A DNA stretch of 37,190 bases from Avimonas intestinalis (GTDB taxonomy: Bacteria > Bacillota > Clostridia > Oscillospirales > Acutalibacteraceae), in the NCBI GenBank assembly GCA_904380375.1, contig CAJFID010000027.1:1-37190 (forward strand), read 5' to 3'. Positions 7,533 through 15,176 of the stretch are shown here, one piece after another; position 1 is the first letter of the stretch, and each line of letters starts with the position of its first letter. Below the pieces are notes generated by a model that was not told the origin of the DNA, did not search any database, and worked only from the letters and a program-made list of their open reading frames with translations. Both the position numbers and the translations under genes were made by a program.

Positions 7533-8588
7533 ATGCGGACAATCCGACGGGCGGCTTGGCGGCTTTCCGGCCTTGCCGCTGCGCTGCTGCTATCCGGCTG
7601 CGGGCGGGAAGGGCCTGCGGAGCCGGCCCGCTACCAGACGGCCTTCCTGGGGTCGCTGGATACCGTGGTGCGCTTTACCGCCTACTGCGGGGACAGCGCG
7701 GCGTTTGACCGCGCCTGCGAGCTGGTCCGGGCGGAGCTGGAGCAGGCCGACCGGCTGTATAACCTCTACCGCCCAGACAGCGGGCTGTCCCGCGTCAACG
7801 AGGGAGCGGGGCAGGGCCCGGCGGCGGTGGAGCCGGCGCTGGCGGACGCGGTGGAGGCCAGCCTGGCCTGGCAGGAAACGACGCCCGCGGTAAACATCGC
7901 GATGGGGAGCGTCCTTTCCCTCTGGCATACGGCCCGGGAGGAGGGCTCCCCGCCGGACGGCGCGGCCATCCGCGAGGCGATGGGGCATGCGTCGCCGTCC
8001 GCCGTCCGCGTGACCCGGGACGGCGGACGGGCCTGGGTGGAGCTGGCCGATCCGGCGATGTCCCTTGACCTGGGCAGCACGGCCAAGGGGCTGGCGGCAC
8101 AGGAGATTGCCGAAAAGCTCCGTCAGAACGGGTTCGGGTGCTTCCTGCTGGACTGCGGGACCAGCACGCTGGTGTGCGCGGGCTCGCCGCCGGGCAGGGA
8201 CGGCTGGACGGTCGCCGTGCGCAACCCGGATGCCTCCCTGAACCGGTCGGGCGCGGAGGACCCGCCCGAGACGCTGGGGCAGCTTACGCTCCGGGACGGC
8301 TGCGTCGGCACCAGCGGGGATTACCAGAAATATTTTGTTCAAAACGGGGTACTCTATCCCCATATCCTTGACGCCGCCACCGGCCAGCCTGCCGCGTATG
8401 TCCGGGCGGTTACGGTAATCGCGCCGGATGCGGGGGCCGCAGACTTTTACTCGACGGCGCTTTACGCCCAGCCGTACGAGCAGGCGCGGGAGCTGGCGGA
8501 GGGAATCCCCGGGCTTGAGGCGCTCTGGGTCTTTGCGGACGGAAGCACCGCGGCGACCCCCGGCTTCGGCCTTCAGCCGGAGGCGTGA
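7533..8588 (+). CDS. apbE: FAD:protein FMN transferase (ApbE), lipoprotein
   Basis: The 351-residue protein has a lipoprotein signal peptide ending LLLSGC (Cys23). The ApbE fold follows, with LDTVVRFTAY, SGLSRVN, the LDLGSTAKGLAA motif that binds FAD/Mg, and GTSGDYQKYF. ApbE proteins move FMN from FAD to a Thr of extracytoplasmic targets through a phosphoester bond. The targets are almost certainly RnfD and RnfG encoded just downstream, as both carry the acceptor motif. The ATG at 7533 follows GGGAGGGGAAGGG. The gap to rnfC is 96 bases with no obvious terminator, so it is probably the first gene of the rnf operon. Confidence 0.93.
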   Translation: MRTIRRAAWRLSGLAAALLLSGCGREGPAEPARYQTAFLGSLDTVVRFTAYCGDSAAFDRACELVRAELEQADRLYNLYRPDSGLSRVNEGAGQGPAAVEPALADAVEASLAWQETTPAVNIAMGSVLSLWHTAREEGSPPDGAAIREAMGHASPSAVRVTRDGGRAWVELADPAMSLDLGSTAKGLAAQEIAEKLRQNGFGCFLLDCGTSTLVCAGSPPGRDGWTVAVRNPDASLNRSGAEDPPETLGQLTLRDGCVGTSGDYQKYFVQNGVLYPHILDAATGQPAAYVRAVTVIAPDAGAADFYSTALYAQPYEQARELAEGIPGLEALWVFADGSTAATPGFGLQPEA

Positions 8589-8684
8589 CGTCTTCCGCGC
8601 CGGGGGCCGCCTGCATGGGGCCGTCTCATTTATCCCGGCGCGGGCGGAGAGCCCGTTTTGATTTGAAAGCAAGGAGGAAGACGA

Positions 8685-9995
8685 ATGCCTCTGCCTTTTC
8701 GGGGCGGCGTGGTGTTTGGCCATGCCGCAGAGCACAAGGAACCCACCTCGCAGAGCCCCATCCGCCCCTTTACCCCGGCGCGGCTGGTGCTGCTGATGCG
8801 GCAGGGCGTCGGGGCGGAGTGCCTCCCCATCGTAAAGCCGGGGGAGCGGGTGCTGGCCGGCCAGGCCGTGGCCGTCCCGCCCGAGGCCAAGGACGGCCGC
8901 CCGGCCTTTGCCGCGCCCATCCACTGCGGCGTATCGGGGATTGTCCGTGCGGTGGAGCCCCGCCCTTCGGCAACGGGGGAAACCCTCGCCGTGGTGGTGG
9001 ACAGCGACGGGGAGGGGGAGGCGGCGCCGCCGCTGGCCCACGAGGCTACCCGGGACGGCATCCGCGCCCTGATGCGGGAGGCGGGGCTGGCCGGCCTGGG
9101 CGGCGCGGGCTTTCCCACCTTTCTAAAATATCAAACCAACAAGCCGATCCGGTATGTGCTGGTCAACGGCGCGGAATGCGAGCCCTATCTCACCGGCGAC
9201 CACCGCCTGATGGCGGAGCAGCCGGAGCGGGTGGTCGCTGGGGCCGCGGCGCTGCAAACGGCGGCGGGCGGCGCGCAGGTGTTCCTGTGCGTGGAGTCCA
9301 ACAAGCCGGATGCCGCCGCCCTGCTTGAGGAGGCCGTCCGCGGCCGGGAAGGGATGGCGGTGGTCCGCCTCCCGGCCAAGTACCCGCAGGGGGGCGAGCG
9401 CCAGCTCATCCGGGCCGTCCTGGGGCGGGAGGTTCCGGCCGGCGGCCTGCCCGCCGACTGCGGGGCGGTCGTTAACAACGTGGGGACGGCGGCAGCCCTG
9501 GCCGACGCGCTGCAGGGGCGGCCCCTCACCCACCGGGTGGTGACCGTTTCCGGCCGGGTGGCCCGGCCCGCCAACCTCTATGTCCCGATCGGCACCCGTC
9601 TGTCGGAGCTGCTGGATTACTGCGGCGGGGCGACCGGGGAGTCCCGCTTCCTTTGGATTGCCGGTGGGCCGATGACCGGCGCGGCCATGCCGTCCCTTGA
9701 GGTCCCGGTCACCAAAGGCACAACCGGCCTGGTGGTGCTCGACCGGCCGGAATTCAAGGAAAGCAACTGCATCCGCTGCGGGGGCTGCGCGAGGGTCTGC
9801 CCATCGTCCCTGCTCCCCTTCGCTATTGACGCGGCGGTGATCGCCGGGGATATGGCGGCCTGCGCGGCCTACCGGGCTGATCAGTGCATTTCCTGCGGCT
9901 GCTGTTCCTATATCTGCCCGGCTAAGCGGCCGCTGGCCCATCGGGTGACGATGGCCCGCTCCGCTTTCCTGGAAAACCGTGCCAAGCGCGCCTGA
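8685..9995 (+). CDS. rnfC: Electron transport complex subunit RnfC
   Basis: The 436-residue protein begins FRGGVVFGHAAEHKE, as RnfC proteins do. It has the Gly-rich LGGAGFPTFLKY segment (about 138-149) of the NADH/FMN-binding Nqo1-like fold, followed by VNGAECEPYLTGDHRLM. Near the C-terminus it has two [4Fe-4S] ligand sets, Cys362/365/368/372 and Cys401/404/407/411. In characterised Rnf complexes RnfC is the cytoplasmic subunit that exchanges electrons with NAD(H). The length is normal for Firmicutes. The gene lies between apbE and rnfD, all on one strand with short gaps. Confidence 0.95.
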   Translation: MPLPFRGGVVFGHAAEHKEPTSQSPIRPFTPARLVLLMRQGVGAECLPIVKPGERVLAGQAVAVPPEAKDGRPAFAAPIHCGVSGIVRAVEPRPSATGETLAVVVDSDGEGEAAPPLAHEATRDGIRALMREAGLAGLGGAGFPTFLKYQTNKPIRYVLVNGAECEPYLTGDHRLMAEQPERVVAGAAALQTAAGGAQVFLCVESNKPDAAALLEEAVRGREGMAVVRLPAKYPQGGERQLIRAVLGREVPAGGLPADCGAVVNNVGTAAALADALQGRPLTHRVVTVSGRVARPANLYVPIGTRLSELLDYCGGATGESRFLWIAGGPMTGAAMPSLEVPVTKGTTGLVVLDRPEFKESNCIRCGGCARVCPSSLLPFAIDAAVIAGDMAACAAYRADQCISCGCCSYICPAKRPLAHRVTMARSAFLENRAKRA

Positions 9996-10046
9996 CCGCG
10001 CGGGGCCGGGAAGCCGCCGGGCCGTCAGGCAAAGGAGGGGAATCCG

Positions 10047-10991
10047 TTGAACCAGAAACCGAATATTGCGCTGTCCGCTCCCTATATCCGCCGTCCGCGG
10101 GACACGCGGGGCGTCATGCGGGACGTCTGCATCGGCCTCATCCCGCCTGTGGCCGCCGCGCTTTGGTTTTTCCGGCTCCGGGCGCTGTGGCTGCTGCTGG
10201 TGACGGTGGCGGCCTGTGCGGCCAGCGAGTGGCTGTGCCTCAGGCTCCGGCGGGACAGGGCGGCGTTTGACGGCAGCGCGGTCGTGACCGGGCTGCTGCT
10301 GGCCCTTTCCCTGCCGGCGGGGACCAGCCTGCTTGCCGCGGCGGCGGCCGGCGTTTTCGCTATCGCGGTGGTCAAGCAGCTTTTCGGGGGGATCGGGCAC
10401 AACCTGCTTAACCCTGCGATGGCGGGCCGCGCCATGCTGATGGCGGTATGGCCGTCCAGCCTGCGCGGGTACGAATGGGCGGACGCCGTTTCCTCGGCCA
10501 CCCCGCTTGCGGCGGGCGGGGGCCTCTGGCCGATGCTCTGGGGCGGGGAAAACGGCAGCTTGGGGGAAACCTCGGCGCTGCTGATCCTTTTGGGCGGGGC
10601 ATATCTTCTGGCGACTGGATGCATCCGGCTGCGGGTGCCGGCCGTCTGCGTGTGGAGCTTCGCCCTCTTTTATTGGATTTTCGGCGGGGAAACTTTGTTT
10701 ACCGGCGGCGCGGCGGCGCAGGTCTTATCCGGCGGGCTGCTGCTGGGCGCCTTTTACATGGCGACCGATTTTACCGGCAAGCCCACCACCTTTGCCGGCG
10801 AACTGGTTTTCGCCGCCGGCGTGGGGATATGGACGGCGGCGCTCCGCCTTTGGGGCCCGTACCCGGAGGGGATGTGCTTTGCCATCCTGCTGATGAACCT
10901 GGCTACCCCGCTGATAGAGTACCTCACCCGCCCGCCGGTCTACGGTACGCGGCCGTCCCGCACGGCGGCGCCCGACCCGGCCAAACGGTGA
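10047..10991 (+). CDS. rnfD: Electron transport complex subunit RnfD
   Basis: The 314-residue membrane protein has about nine to ten hydrophobic segments and the RnfD/NqrB family signature. The covalent flavin site is in ADAVSSATPLA, with Thr152 as the predicted FMN acceptor. NLLNPAMAGRA and YMATDFTGKPTT are further family motifs. RnfD passes electrons through the membrane and belongs to the ion-translocating core. The start codon is TTG at 10047 with AGGAGGGG upstream. It is followed 144 bases later by rnfG; that gap holds GC-rich spacer but no gene. Confidence 0.94.
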   Translation: MNQKPNIALSAPYIRRPRDTRGVMRDVCIGLIPPVAAALWFFRLRALWLLLVTVAACAASEWLCLRLRRDRAAFDGSAVVTGLLLALSLPAGTSLLAAAAAGVFAIAVVKQLFGGIGHNLLNPAMAGRAMLMAVWPSSLRGYEWADAVSSATPLAAGGGLWPMLWGGENGSLGETSALLILLGGAYLLATGCIRLRVPAVCVWSFALFYWIFGGETLFTGGAAAQVLSGGLLLGAFYMATDFTGKPTTFAGELVFAAGVGIWTAALRLWGPYPEGMCFAILLMNLATPLIEYLTRPPVYGTRPSRTAAPDPAKR

Positions 10992-11135
10992 GCCGCCGGC
11001 GGCCTTTGGATTTCATCAGGAGTAGAAACAGGGATTTCCGCCCGGCCGGGCAGGCGCCGCACCGGGCGTGGAAAAGGCATCGCCGGGCCGGCGCTGTGCG
11101 CCGCGGCGCAACAAGGAAAGGGTAGGATGTGAATA

Positions 11136-12143
11136 ATGAAACAATGGCTTAAGCCGCTGCTGAGCCTGCTGGCGGTAACCGCGGTTTCGGCAGCGCTGCT
11201 TTTTGGAATGGACGCCGTCACCCGCCGTGTCATTGAGCAGCAGGAGCTCCGGGCGGTGCAGGATGCGTTTTCCGGCGTGATTTCGGGCGATACCTGGCAG
11301 GCGGCGGACACGGCGGGGGAATCCGACATAACGGTCGCGTACCGGGTGCTGGATGCAGACGGCGTGCTGCTCGGCTACGCCGTCACCGTCGCGGTCAAAG
11401 GCTATGGCGGGGAGATGCAGGTGCATGCCGCCATCTCTGCCGACGCCACCCGTTTTTTAGGGCTGCGCGTCGGCGGCAACCAGGAAACGCAAGGCTATGG
11501 CTCCCGTGTCACGGAGGAGGCGTTTTACAGCCAGTTTGATTCCTTGGCGGCCCCCGCGTCTCTGGATGGCTACACCGGCATTGAGGACGGGACGCAGGGC
11601 GGCGCGTCCTCTGCGCCGGAGGCGTGGAAGGACGGCAGCTACCGCGCCGAGCAGGAGGACTATGTGGACGGCTACCGCGCCTTTGTGGAAATCACGGTGC
11701 AGGGCGGCCGGATTACGGCGGTCAATTGGGATGCCCAGAAGGAAGGCTCCGACCGGACCAAGAAGCAGGAGTCGCAGGCGGGCGAATACGTCATGACACA
11801 GGACGGCCTGTTGTGGCATGAGCAGGCCGCGGTCATGCAGGACGCGCTGATAGACACGCAGGATCCGGCGGCGTTGGTATACGATGCGGACACGGGCAAG
11901 ACCGACGCCTATACCGGGGTGTCGGTGAGCGTGTCGGAGTTTGTCCGGCTGGCGGCCGAAGCGCTGCGGGAAGCCTCCCCTCAGGGGCAGGAAGGCGGCA
12001 CGGAGGGCGGCGTGGAGAACGCGGCCTCCGGCAGCGGGGAAGTGGACGGCGTAACCGGCGCGACGGTTTCCTCGAAAGCGGTGGTCAGGGCCGCTAACCG
12101 CGCATACGTGTTTGCGGCGGCCCTGGCCCGGGAGAACCAGTAG
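11136..12143 (+). CDS. rnfG: RnfG-like subunit with an inserted second FMN-binding-like domain
   Basis: The protein has 335 residues against roughly 180-210 for ordinary RnfG. An N-terminal membrane anchor (8-25) is followed by the first part of an FMN_bind domain (GYGGEMQVHAAIS at 89-101, GGNQETQGYGSRV at 113-125). The flavinylation motif VDGVTGATVSSKAV is near the C-terminus, with Thr310 as acceptor. Between them (about 160-280) sits what looks like a PplA-type extracellular FMN-binding domain: KDGSYRAE, FVEITVQGGRITAVNWDAQKEG, LIDTQDP and SEFVRLAAEALREA. At its flavin site it has TGVS (260-263) instead of TGAT, so it should not be flavinylated. A Gly/Glu-rich linker follows it. It acts on the outer face as electron carrier between RnfD and its partners. 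Confidence 0.85.
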   Translation: MKQWLKPLLSLLAVTAVSAALLFGMDAVTRRVIEQQELRAVQDAFSGVISGDTWQAADTAGESDITVAYRVLDADGVLLGYAVTVAVKGYGGEMQVHAAISADATRFLGLRVGGNQETQGYGSRVTEEAFYSQFDSLAAPASLDGYTGIEDGTQGGASSAPEAWKDGSYRAEQEDYVDGYRAFVEITVQGGRITAVNWDAQKEGSDRTKKQESQAGEYVMTQDGLLWHEQAAVMQDALIDTQDPAALVYDADTGKTDAYTGVSVSVSEFVRLAAEALREASPQGQEGGTEGGVENAASGSGEVDGVTGATVSSKAVVRAANRAYVFAAALARENQ

Positions 12144-12144
12144 G

Positions 12145-13188
12145 ATGGCCCCCGTGAAACGGCGCCCGTCGGTCGATGGCGCGGCGGTATTCCTCTGCCT
12201 GCTGGCGGCGGGCTGCGGCTCCCTGACCGCGGCGCTGCTGGTCCTTGCCGGCGGCGGGCTGCTCCTGCTGCTCAATCTGCTGATGCTGCGGATTTTCCGG
12301 CCCCTCGCCGGCCCGGCCAAAAACGCGGCCTCCCTACTCTTTGCCGCGGCGCTGTATACCGCCCTGTCGCTGGCGCTTTCCGCCTGGCGCCCTGCCTGGC
12401 GGGAGGCCATGGGGCCGGAGGGCCTGGCGGCGGCCCTGCTGCTGTTCAGCGCCCCGGCGGCCCTGTCCCTGGACGAAAAGCCGCCCCTGCCCGTTTGGCG
12501 GCCGGTGCGCTGCGCCGCGGCCCTGCTGCTGACCGGCGGGGTGCGGGAGCTGCTGTCGGCCGGGACGCTGGCCGGGGTGCGGCTCCTGCCGGAGGGGTTC
12601 CCGCTGTCCGATTCCTTTGCCTTCGGCGGGGCGGGCCTGGTTGCGGCCGCCCTGCTGCTGGCGCTGGTGCGCGTGCGCGGAAAGGGCCGGCTGAGCGGCC
12701 ACCGGGTCCCGGAGGGGCTGCTGTATGCGGCGTGCGCGGCGGTCCTGACGGCGGCGGCCGGGGCTCTGTTCGCCCCGCTGACCCGGGTGTTCCCCCTCCC
12801 GCCGGCTTGGAGGCCCTTCTTCGCCGCCGCTTTGGCCGGGCTGCTAGCCCTCGCGGTGTGCGCGCCGCTCCGGCAAAAGCCCAACGAAGCGCCGGCCAAG
12901 GGAACGCTGCGCGCCGTCTTTTCGGACGGCACCCTGCCGGCCCTGGCGGCCTTGGCCGTGCTCGCGGCCGACCGGCGCCTGCCCGAAGCGGCGGCCCTCC
13001 CTCTGTATGGGGGGATCGCCGCGGCGGCACTGATCCTGGGCTTAGGCTGTGCGCTGATTGCGGCGGCGGCCCCGCGCCTGGAGCCCGCCGGCAACCCCCA
13101 CCTGCCGCCCTCCTTCCGGCCGCTGCCGGTCTGGCTGGCCGCCGCCGGCCTGGCGGTATTCGCCCTGTCGGTGCTTCCGAAGGGATGA
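12145..13188 (+). CDS. Membrane protein resembling a degenerate RnfE-RnfA fusion
   Basis: The 347-residue protein has about ten hydrophobic segments and starts one base after the rnfG stop, in the place of rnfE. Residues 11-178 follow the RnfE layout: a Cys24-containing first helix (AAGCGSLTAAL, compare GLCPTLAVTT of RnfE), then GGVRELLSAGTLAG (131-144, compare GAIREILGNGTLFG), then a final helix. Residues 188-345 follow RnfA from its second helix: FPLPPAWRPFFAAALAG, PLYGGIAAAALILGLG and PPSFRPLPVWLAAAGLAVFA, compare VPKAFRG.pIaLitAglmalaF. The second conserved Cys of each half (NC..LG) and RnfA's first helix are missing. RnfA and RnfE normally hold a membrane [2Fe-2S] cluster on four Cys, so this protein probably cannot. 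The alignment was made by eye. Confidence 0.6.
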   Translation: MAPVKRRPSVDGAAVFLCLLAAGCGSLTAALLVLAGGGLLLLLNLLMLRIFRPLAGPAKNAASLLFAAALYTALSLALSAWRPAWREAMGPEGLAAALLLFSAPAALSLDEKPPLPVWRPVRCAAALLLTGGVRELLSAGTLAGVRLLPEGFPLSDSFAFGGAGLVAAALLLALVRVRGKGRLSGHRVPEGLLYAACAAVLTAAAGALFAPLTRVFPLPPAWRPFFAAALAGLLALAVCAPLRQKPNEAPAKGTLRAVFSDGTLPALAALAVLAADRRLPEAAALPLYGGIAAAALILGLGCALIAAAAPRLEPAGNPHLPPSFRPLPVWLAAAGLAVFALSVLPKG

Positions 13189-13238
13189 GGCGGGGGAAGG
13201 CGCGCCCGGCCTTTCCAAAAATGTCAATGAGGCTTTTG

Positions 13239-13262
13239 CGCCGGCCGCGGATGCGGCCGGCG
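13239..13262 (+). terminator. GC hairpin after the rnf operon
   Basis: Perfect 10-base arms (13239-13248 and 13253-13262) surround GGAT, but no T-run follows. It may end or stabilise the rnf transcript before the next promoter. Confidence 0.35.
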
Positions 13263-13277
13263 TTCCGCGTTCCGGCC

Positions 13278-13306
13278 TTGTATTCCCCCAAACGCCATGC
13301 TAATAT
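13278..13306 (+). promoter_or_regulatory. Sigma-A type promoter for the GyrI-like gene
   Basis: TTGTAT (13278-13283), 17-base spacer, TAATAT (13301-13306). It marks a new transcription unit after the rnf operon. Confidence 0.6.
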
Positions 13307-13363
13307 AAAGGAAAACGGGGCCTGCGGCGCTCCTGCTTTTTCACTGAAAGGGAGGGACGGGCG

Positions 13364-13867
13364 ATGGCGGAAATCGTGCGGGTTTACCGGCAGGAGATCC
13401 CGGCGATGCGGTTTATCGGCAAGAAGTACGGGGACGGCGGCCACTGGGGGGAGTGGTTTGCCAACGACTGGTTCCGCACCGTGGAGGATGCGATGGGCGG
13501 CGAACCGGCGGCGTACGCCATGTATGAGGACGGCGACGCATACCTGGGGCTGAGACGCTTCAAAGAGGGGGAGCCGTTTGAATACTGGATCGGCGAATTC
13601 GCCCCGGCCGGCACGCAGCCGCCCGAGGGCTTTGCCTTTGTCGACATCCCTGCCGGCGCGCTGGGCGTATGCTGGCTGTACGGGACACAGGAGACGGTGT
13701 GGAGCCTTGTGGACGAATGCGCCGGAAAGCTGGCCGAAGCGGGTCTGGAGATCCTCACGGTAGCGGACGGCGGGCTCTGGTCGTTGGAACGGTACGGCTG
13801 CCCCCGCTTTACCACGCCGGACGAAAAAGGCAACATTATCCTAGACTATGGTTATTTCGTGCGCTGA
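13364..13867 (+). CDS. GyrI-like / AraC effector-binding domain protein
   Basis: The 167-residue stand-alone protein has the GyrI-like small-molecule-binding pattern. It starts with a strand around VRVYRQEIPAMRFIGKKY, followed by YLGLRRFKEGEPFEYWIGEF and the family 'V.a..wAvF'-like segment as FVDIPAGALGVCWLYGT. It ends with a short acidic segment and DYGYFVR. Related domains bind hydrophobic compounds in multidrug regulators or act alone. The ATG at 13364 follows GGGAGGGACGGGCG. It has its own promoter and may be co-transcribed with the following methyltransferase gene 44 bases on. Confidence 0.75.
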   Translation: MAEIVRVYRQEIPAMRFIGKKYGDGGHWGEWFANDWFRTVEDAMGGEPAAYAMYEDGDAYLGLRRFKEGEPFEYWIGEFAPAGTQPPEGFAFVDIPAGALGVCWLYGTQETVWSLVDECAGKLAEAGLEILTVADGGLWSLERYGCPRFTTPDEKGNIILDYGYFVR

Positions 13868-13911
13868 CAGGAATACATAGCCGGTCAAAACGAAGCGAAA
13901 GAGGGAAAGCG

Positions 13912-14892
13912 ATGGAATTTCCAACGGCGCTGCGGGCAGCGGTTGAGCAGGAAGCGGAGAAGGAGGGGGTTGCCCGCCTGCTGTCCCAGGCGCAGGCCTT
14001 GTCCCGGCGGTACCGGGAGGAGAGCGGGCGGGGGCGCCGCCTGCTTACCCAGGGGGCGGAGGCGACGGCTTATGCCGCCGCCCGGATGCCCGCCACCTTC
14101 GGGGCCTGCGCGGCGGCCATGCAGTACGCGGCGGAGGTTTTGCCGGATTTCCGGCCCCATACCCTGCTGGATGCCGGGGCGGGGACCGGCGCGGCCGCCT
14201 GGGCGGCGGAGGCGGTTTTCCATCCGGAAAGCATCCTCTGCCTGGAGCGGGAGCCGGCCATGCGGGAGCTTGGCCAGCGGCTGGCGCAGGCGGGGCCTCC
14301 CGCCCTCCAGTCCGCCCGCTGGCAGGCGGCGGACCTGACGGCGGGCCCGCTGCCCCAGGCGGAGCTGGTGACGGCGGCCTACGTTTTGAACGAGCTGCCC
14401 CCCGCGGCGCTGCAAACGGCGGCGGAGCGGCTGTGGCAGGCGGCGCGGGGGCTGCTTCTGGTGGTGGAGCCGGGCACCCCGGCCGGGTTCGCTGTTTTGC
14501 GGCAGGTGCGGGAGAGGCTGACGGGGCTGGGTGCGCGGATAGCGGCCCCCTGCCCGCACAGCGGCCCCTGCCCGATGACGGGGCCTGATTGGTGCCATTT
14601 TACCTGCCGGGTGGCCCGCAGCCGCCTCCACCGGCAGCTCAAGGGGGGAGAGGCCCCTTACGAGGACGAAAAATTCGCGTATCTCGCCCTTTGCCGGCCG
14701 GCGCTTCTTGCCGGCGAACCCGGCGGCGCGCGGGTGCTCCGCCACCCGCAGGTGGCCAAGGGGCGGATTGCGCTGACGCTGTGTACGGCGCAGGGGCTGG
14801 AGAAGCGGCTGGCCACCCGCCGCGACCCGGCGGCCTTCCGGCAGGCGCGGGGGGCGAAATGCGGCGACCGGCTCCTCCCGGCCGACGGATAA
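13912..14892 (+). CDS. Rsm22-like small-subunit ribosomal methyltransferase family protein
   Basis: The 326-residue protein has a SAM-binding motif, LLDAGAGTGAAAWAAE (about 82-97), and AYVLNELP in place of motif IV. A C-terminal cysteine-rich segment, CPHSGPCP then DWCHFTCRVARS and YEDEKFAYLAL, is characteristic of the Rsm22 family (mitochondrial small-subunit assembly in eukaryotes). The bacterial members are uncharacterised, and the Cys/His set suggests a metal or Fe-S site. The ATG at 13912 follows GAGGGAAAGC. A terminator follows at 15026. Confidence 0.8.
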   Translation: MEFPTALRAAVEQEAEKEGVARLLSQAQALSRRYREESGRGRRLLTQGAEATAYAAARMPATFGACAAAMQYAAEVLPDFRPHTLLDAGAGTGAAAWAAEAVFHPESILCLEREPAMRELGQRLAQAGPPALQSARWQAADLTAGPLPQAELVTAAYVLNELPPAALQTAAERLWQAARGLLLVVEPGTPAGFAVLRQVRERLTGLGARIAAPCPHSGPCPMTGPDWCHFTCRVARSRLHRQLKGGEAPYEDEKFAYLALCRPALLAGEPGGARVLRHPQVAKGRIALTLCTAQGLEKRLATRRDPAAFRQARGAKCGDRLLPADG

Positions 14893-15025
14893 GGCTGCCG
14901 GGCGTGAAAGCGAAGCGCCCGTTTTCCGGCGGCTGCGGCAAGACGCACACGCAAGACGCCGCAGCCGGCGGCAGCCTCCCGAGACGGCCGGGGAAAGCCG
15001 CTCGTTTGCCTTGCTTCGGCCGGAG

Positions 15026-15063
15026 GCCGCTTTCCGCCCCTTTGGGAGGAAGGCGGCTTTTTT
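15026..15063 (+). terminator. Intrinsic terminator after the Rsm22-like gene
   Basis: GCCGCTTTCC (15026-15035) pairs with GGAAGGCGGC (15048-15057) with one G-U pair, followed by TTTTTT. It separates this unit from the ECF/B12 block. Confidence 0.8.
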
Positions 15064-15085
15064 CGTAATTTTTGGCGAATATCGC

Positions 15086-15104
15086 CCCCTGTCCTTGACA
15101 GGGG
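15086..15104. promoter_or_regulatory. Palindrome overlapping a TTGACA box before ecfT
   Basis: CCCCTGTC-CTT-GACAGGGG (perfect 8-base arms) contains TTGACA at 15095-15100. A weak -10 (TAAGCT) lies 17 bases on; TATATT and TATTAA are closer than usual. It is a plausible repressed promoter for the ECF genes, about 75 bases before the start codon. Confidence 0.35.
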
Positions 15105-15176
15105 CAAAGGCGTATATTAAGCTAAAGAGAACGGTGAAGCCGGGCCTGGCCGGCGCCCGTATCGAGAGGGGGAGCG

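Noticed and set aside
11457..13444. Long minus-strand frames opposite rnfG and the fused rnfEA gene
   Set aside because: Arg/Pro/Ala-rich translation typical of the antisense of GC-rich membrane-protein genes; the sense frames have the family motifs.
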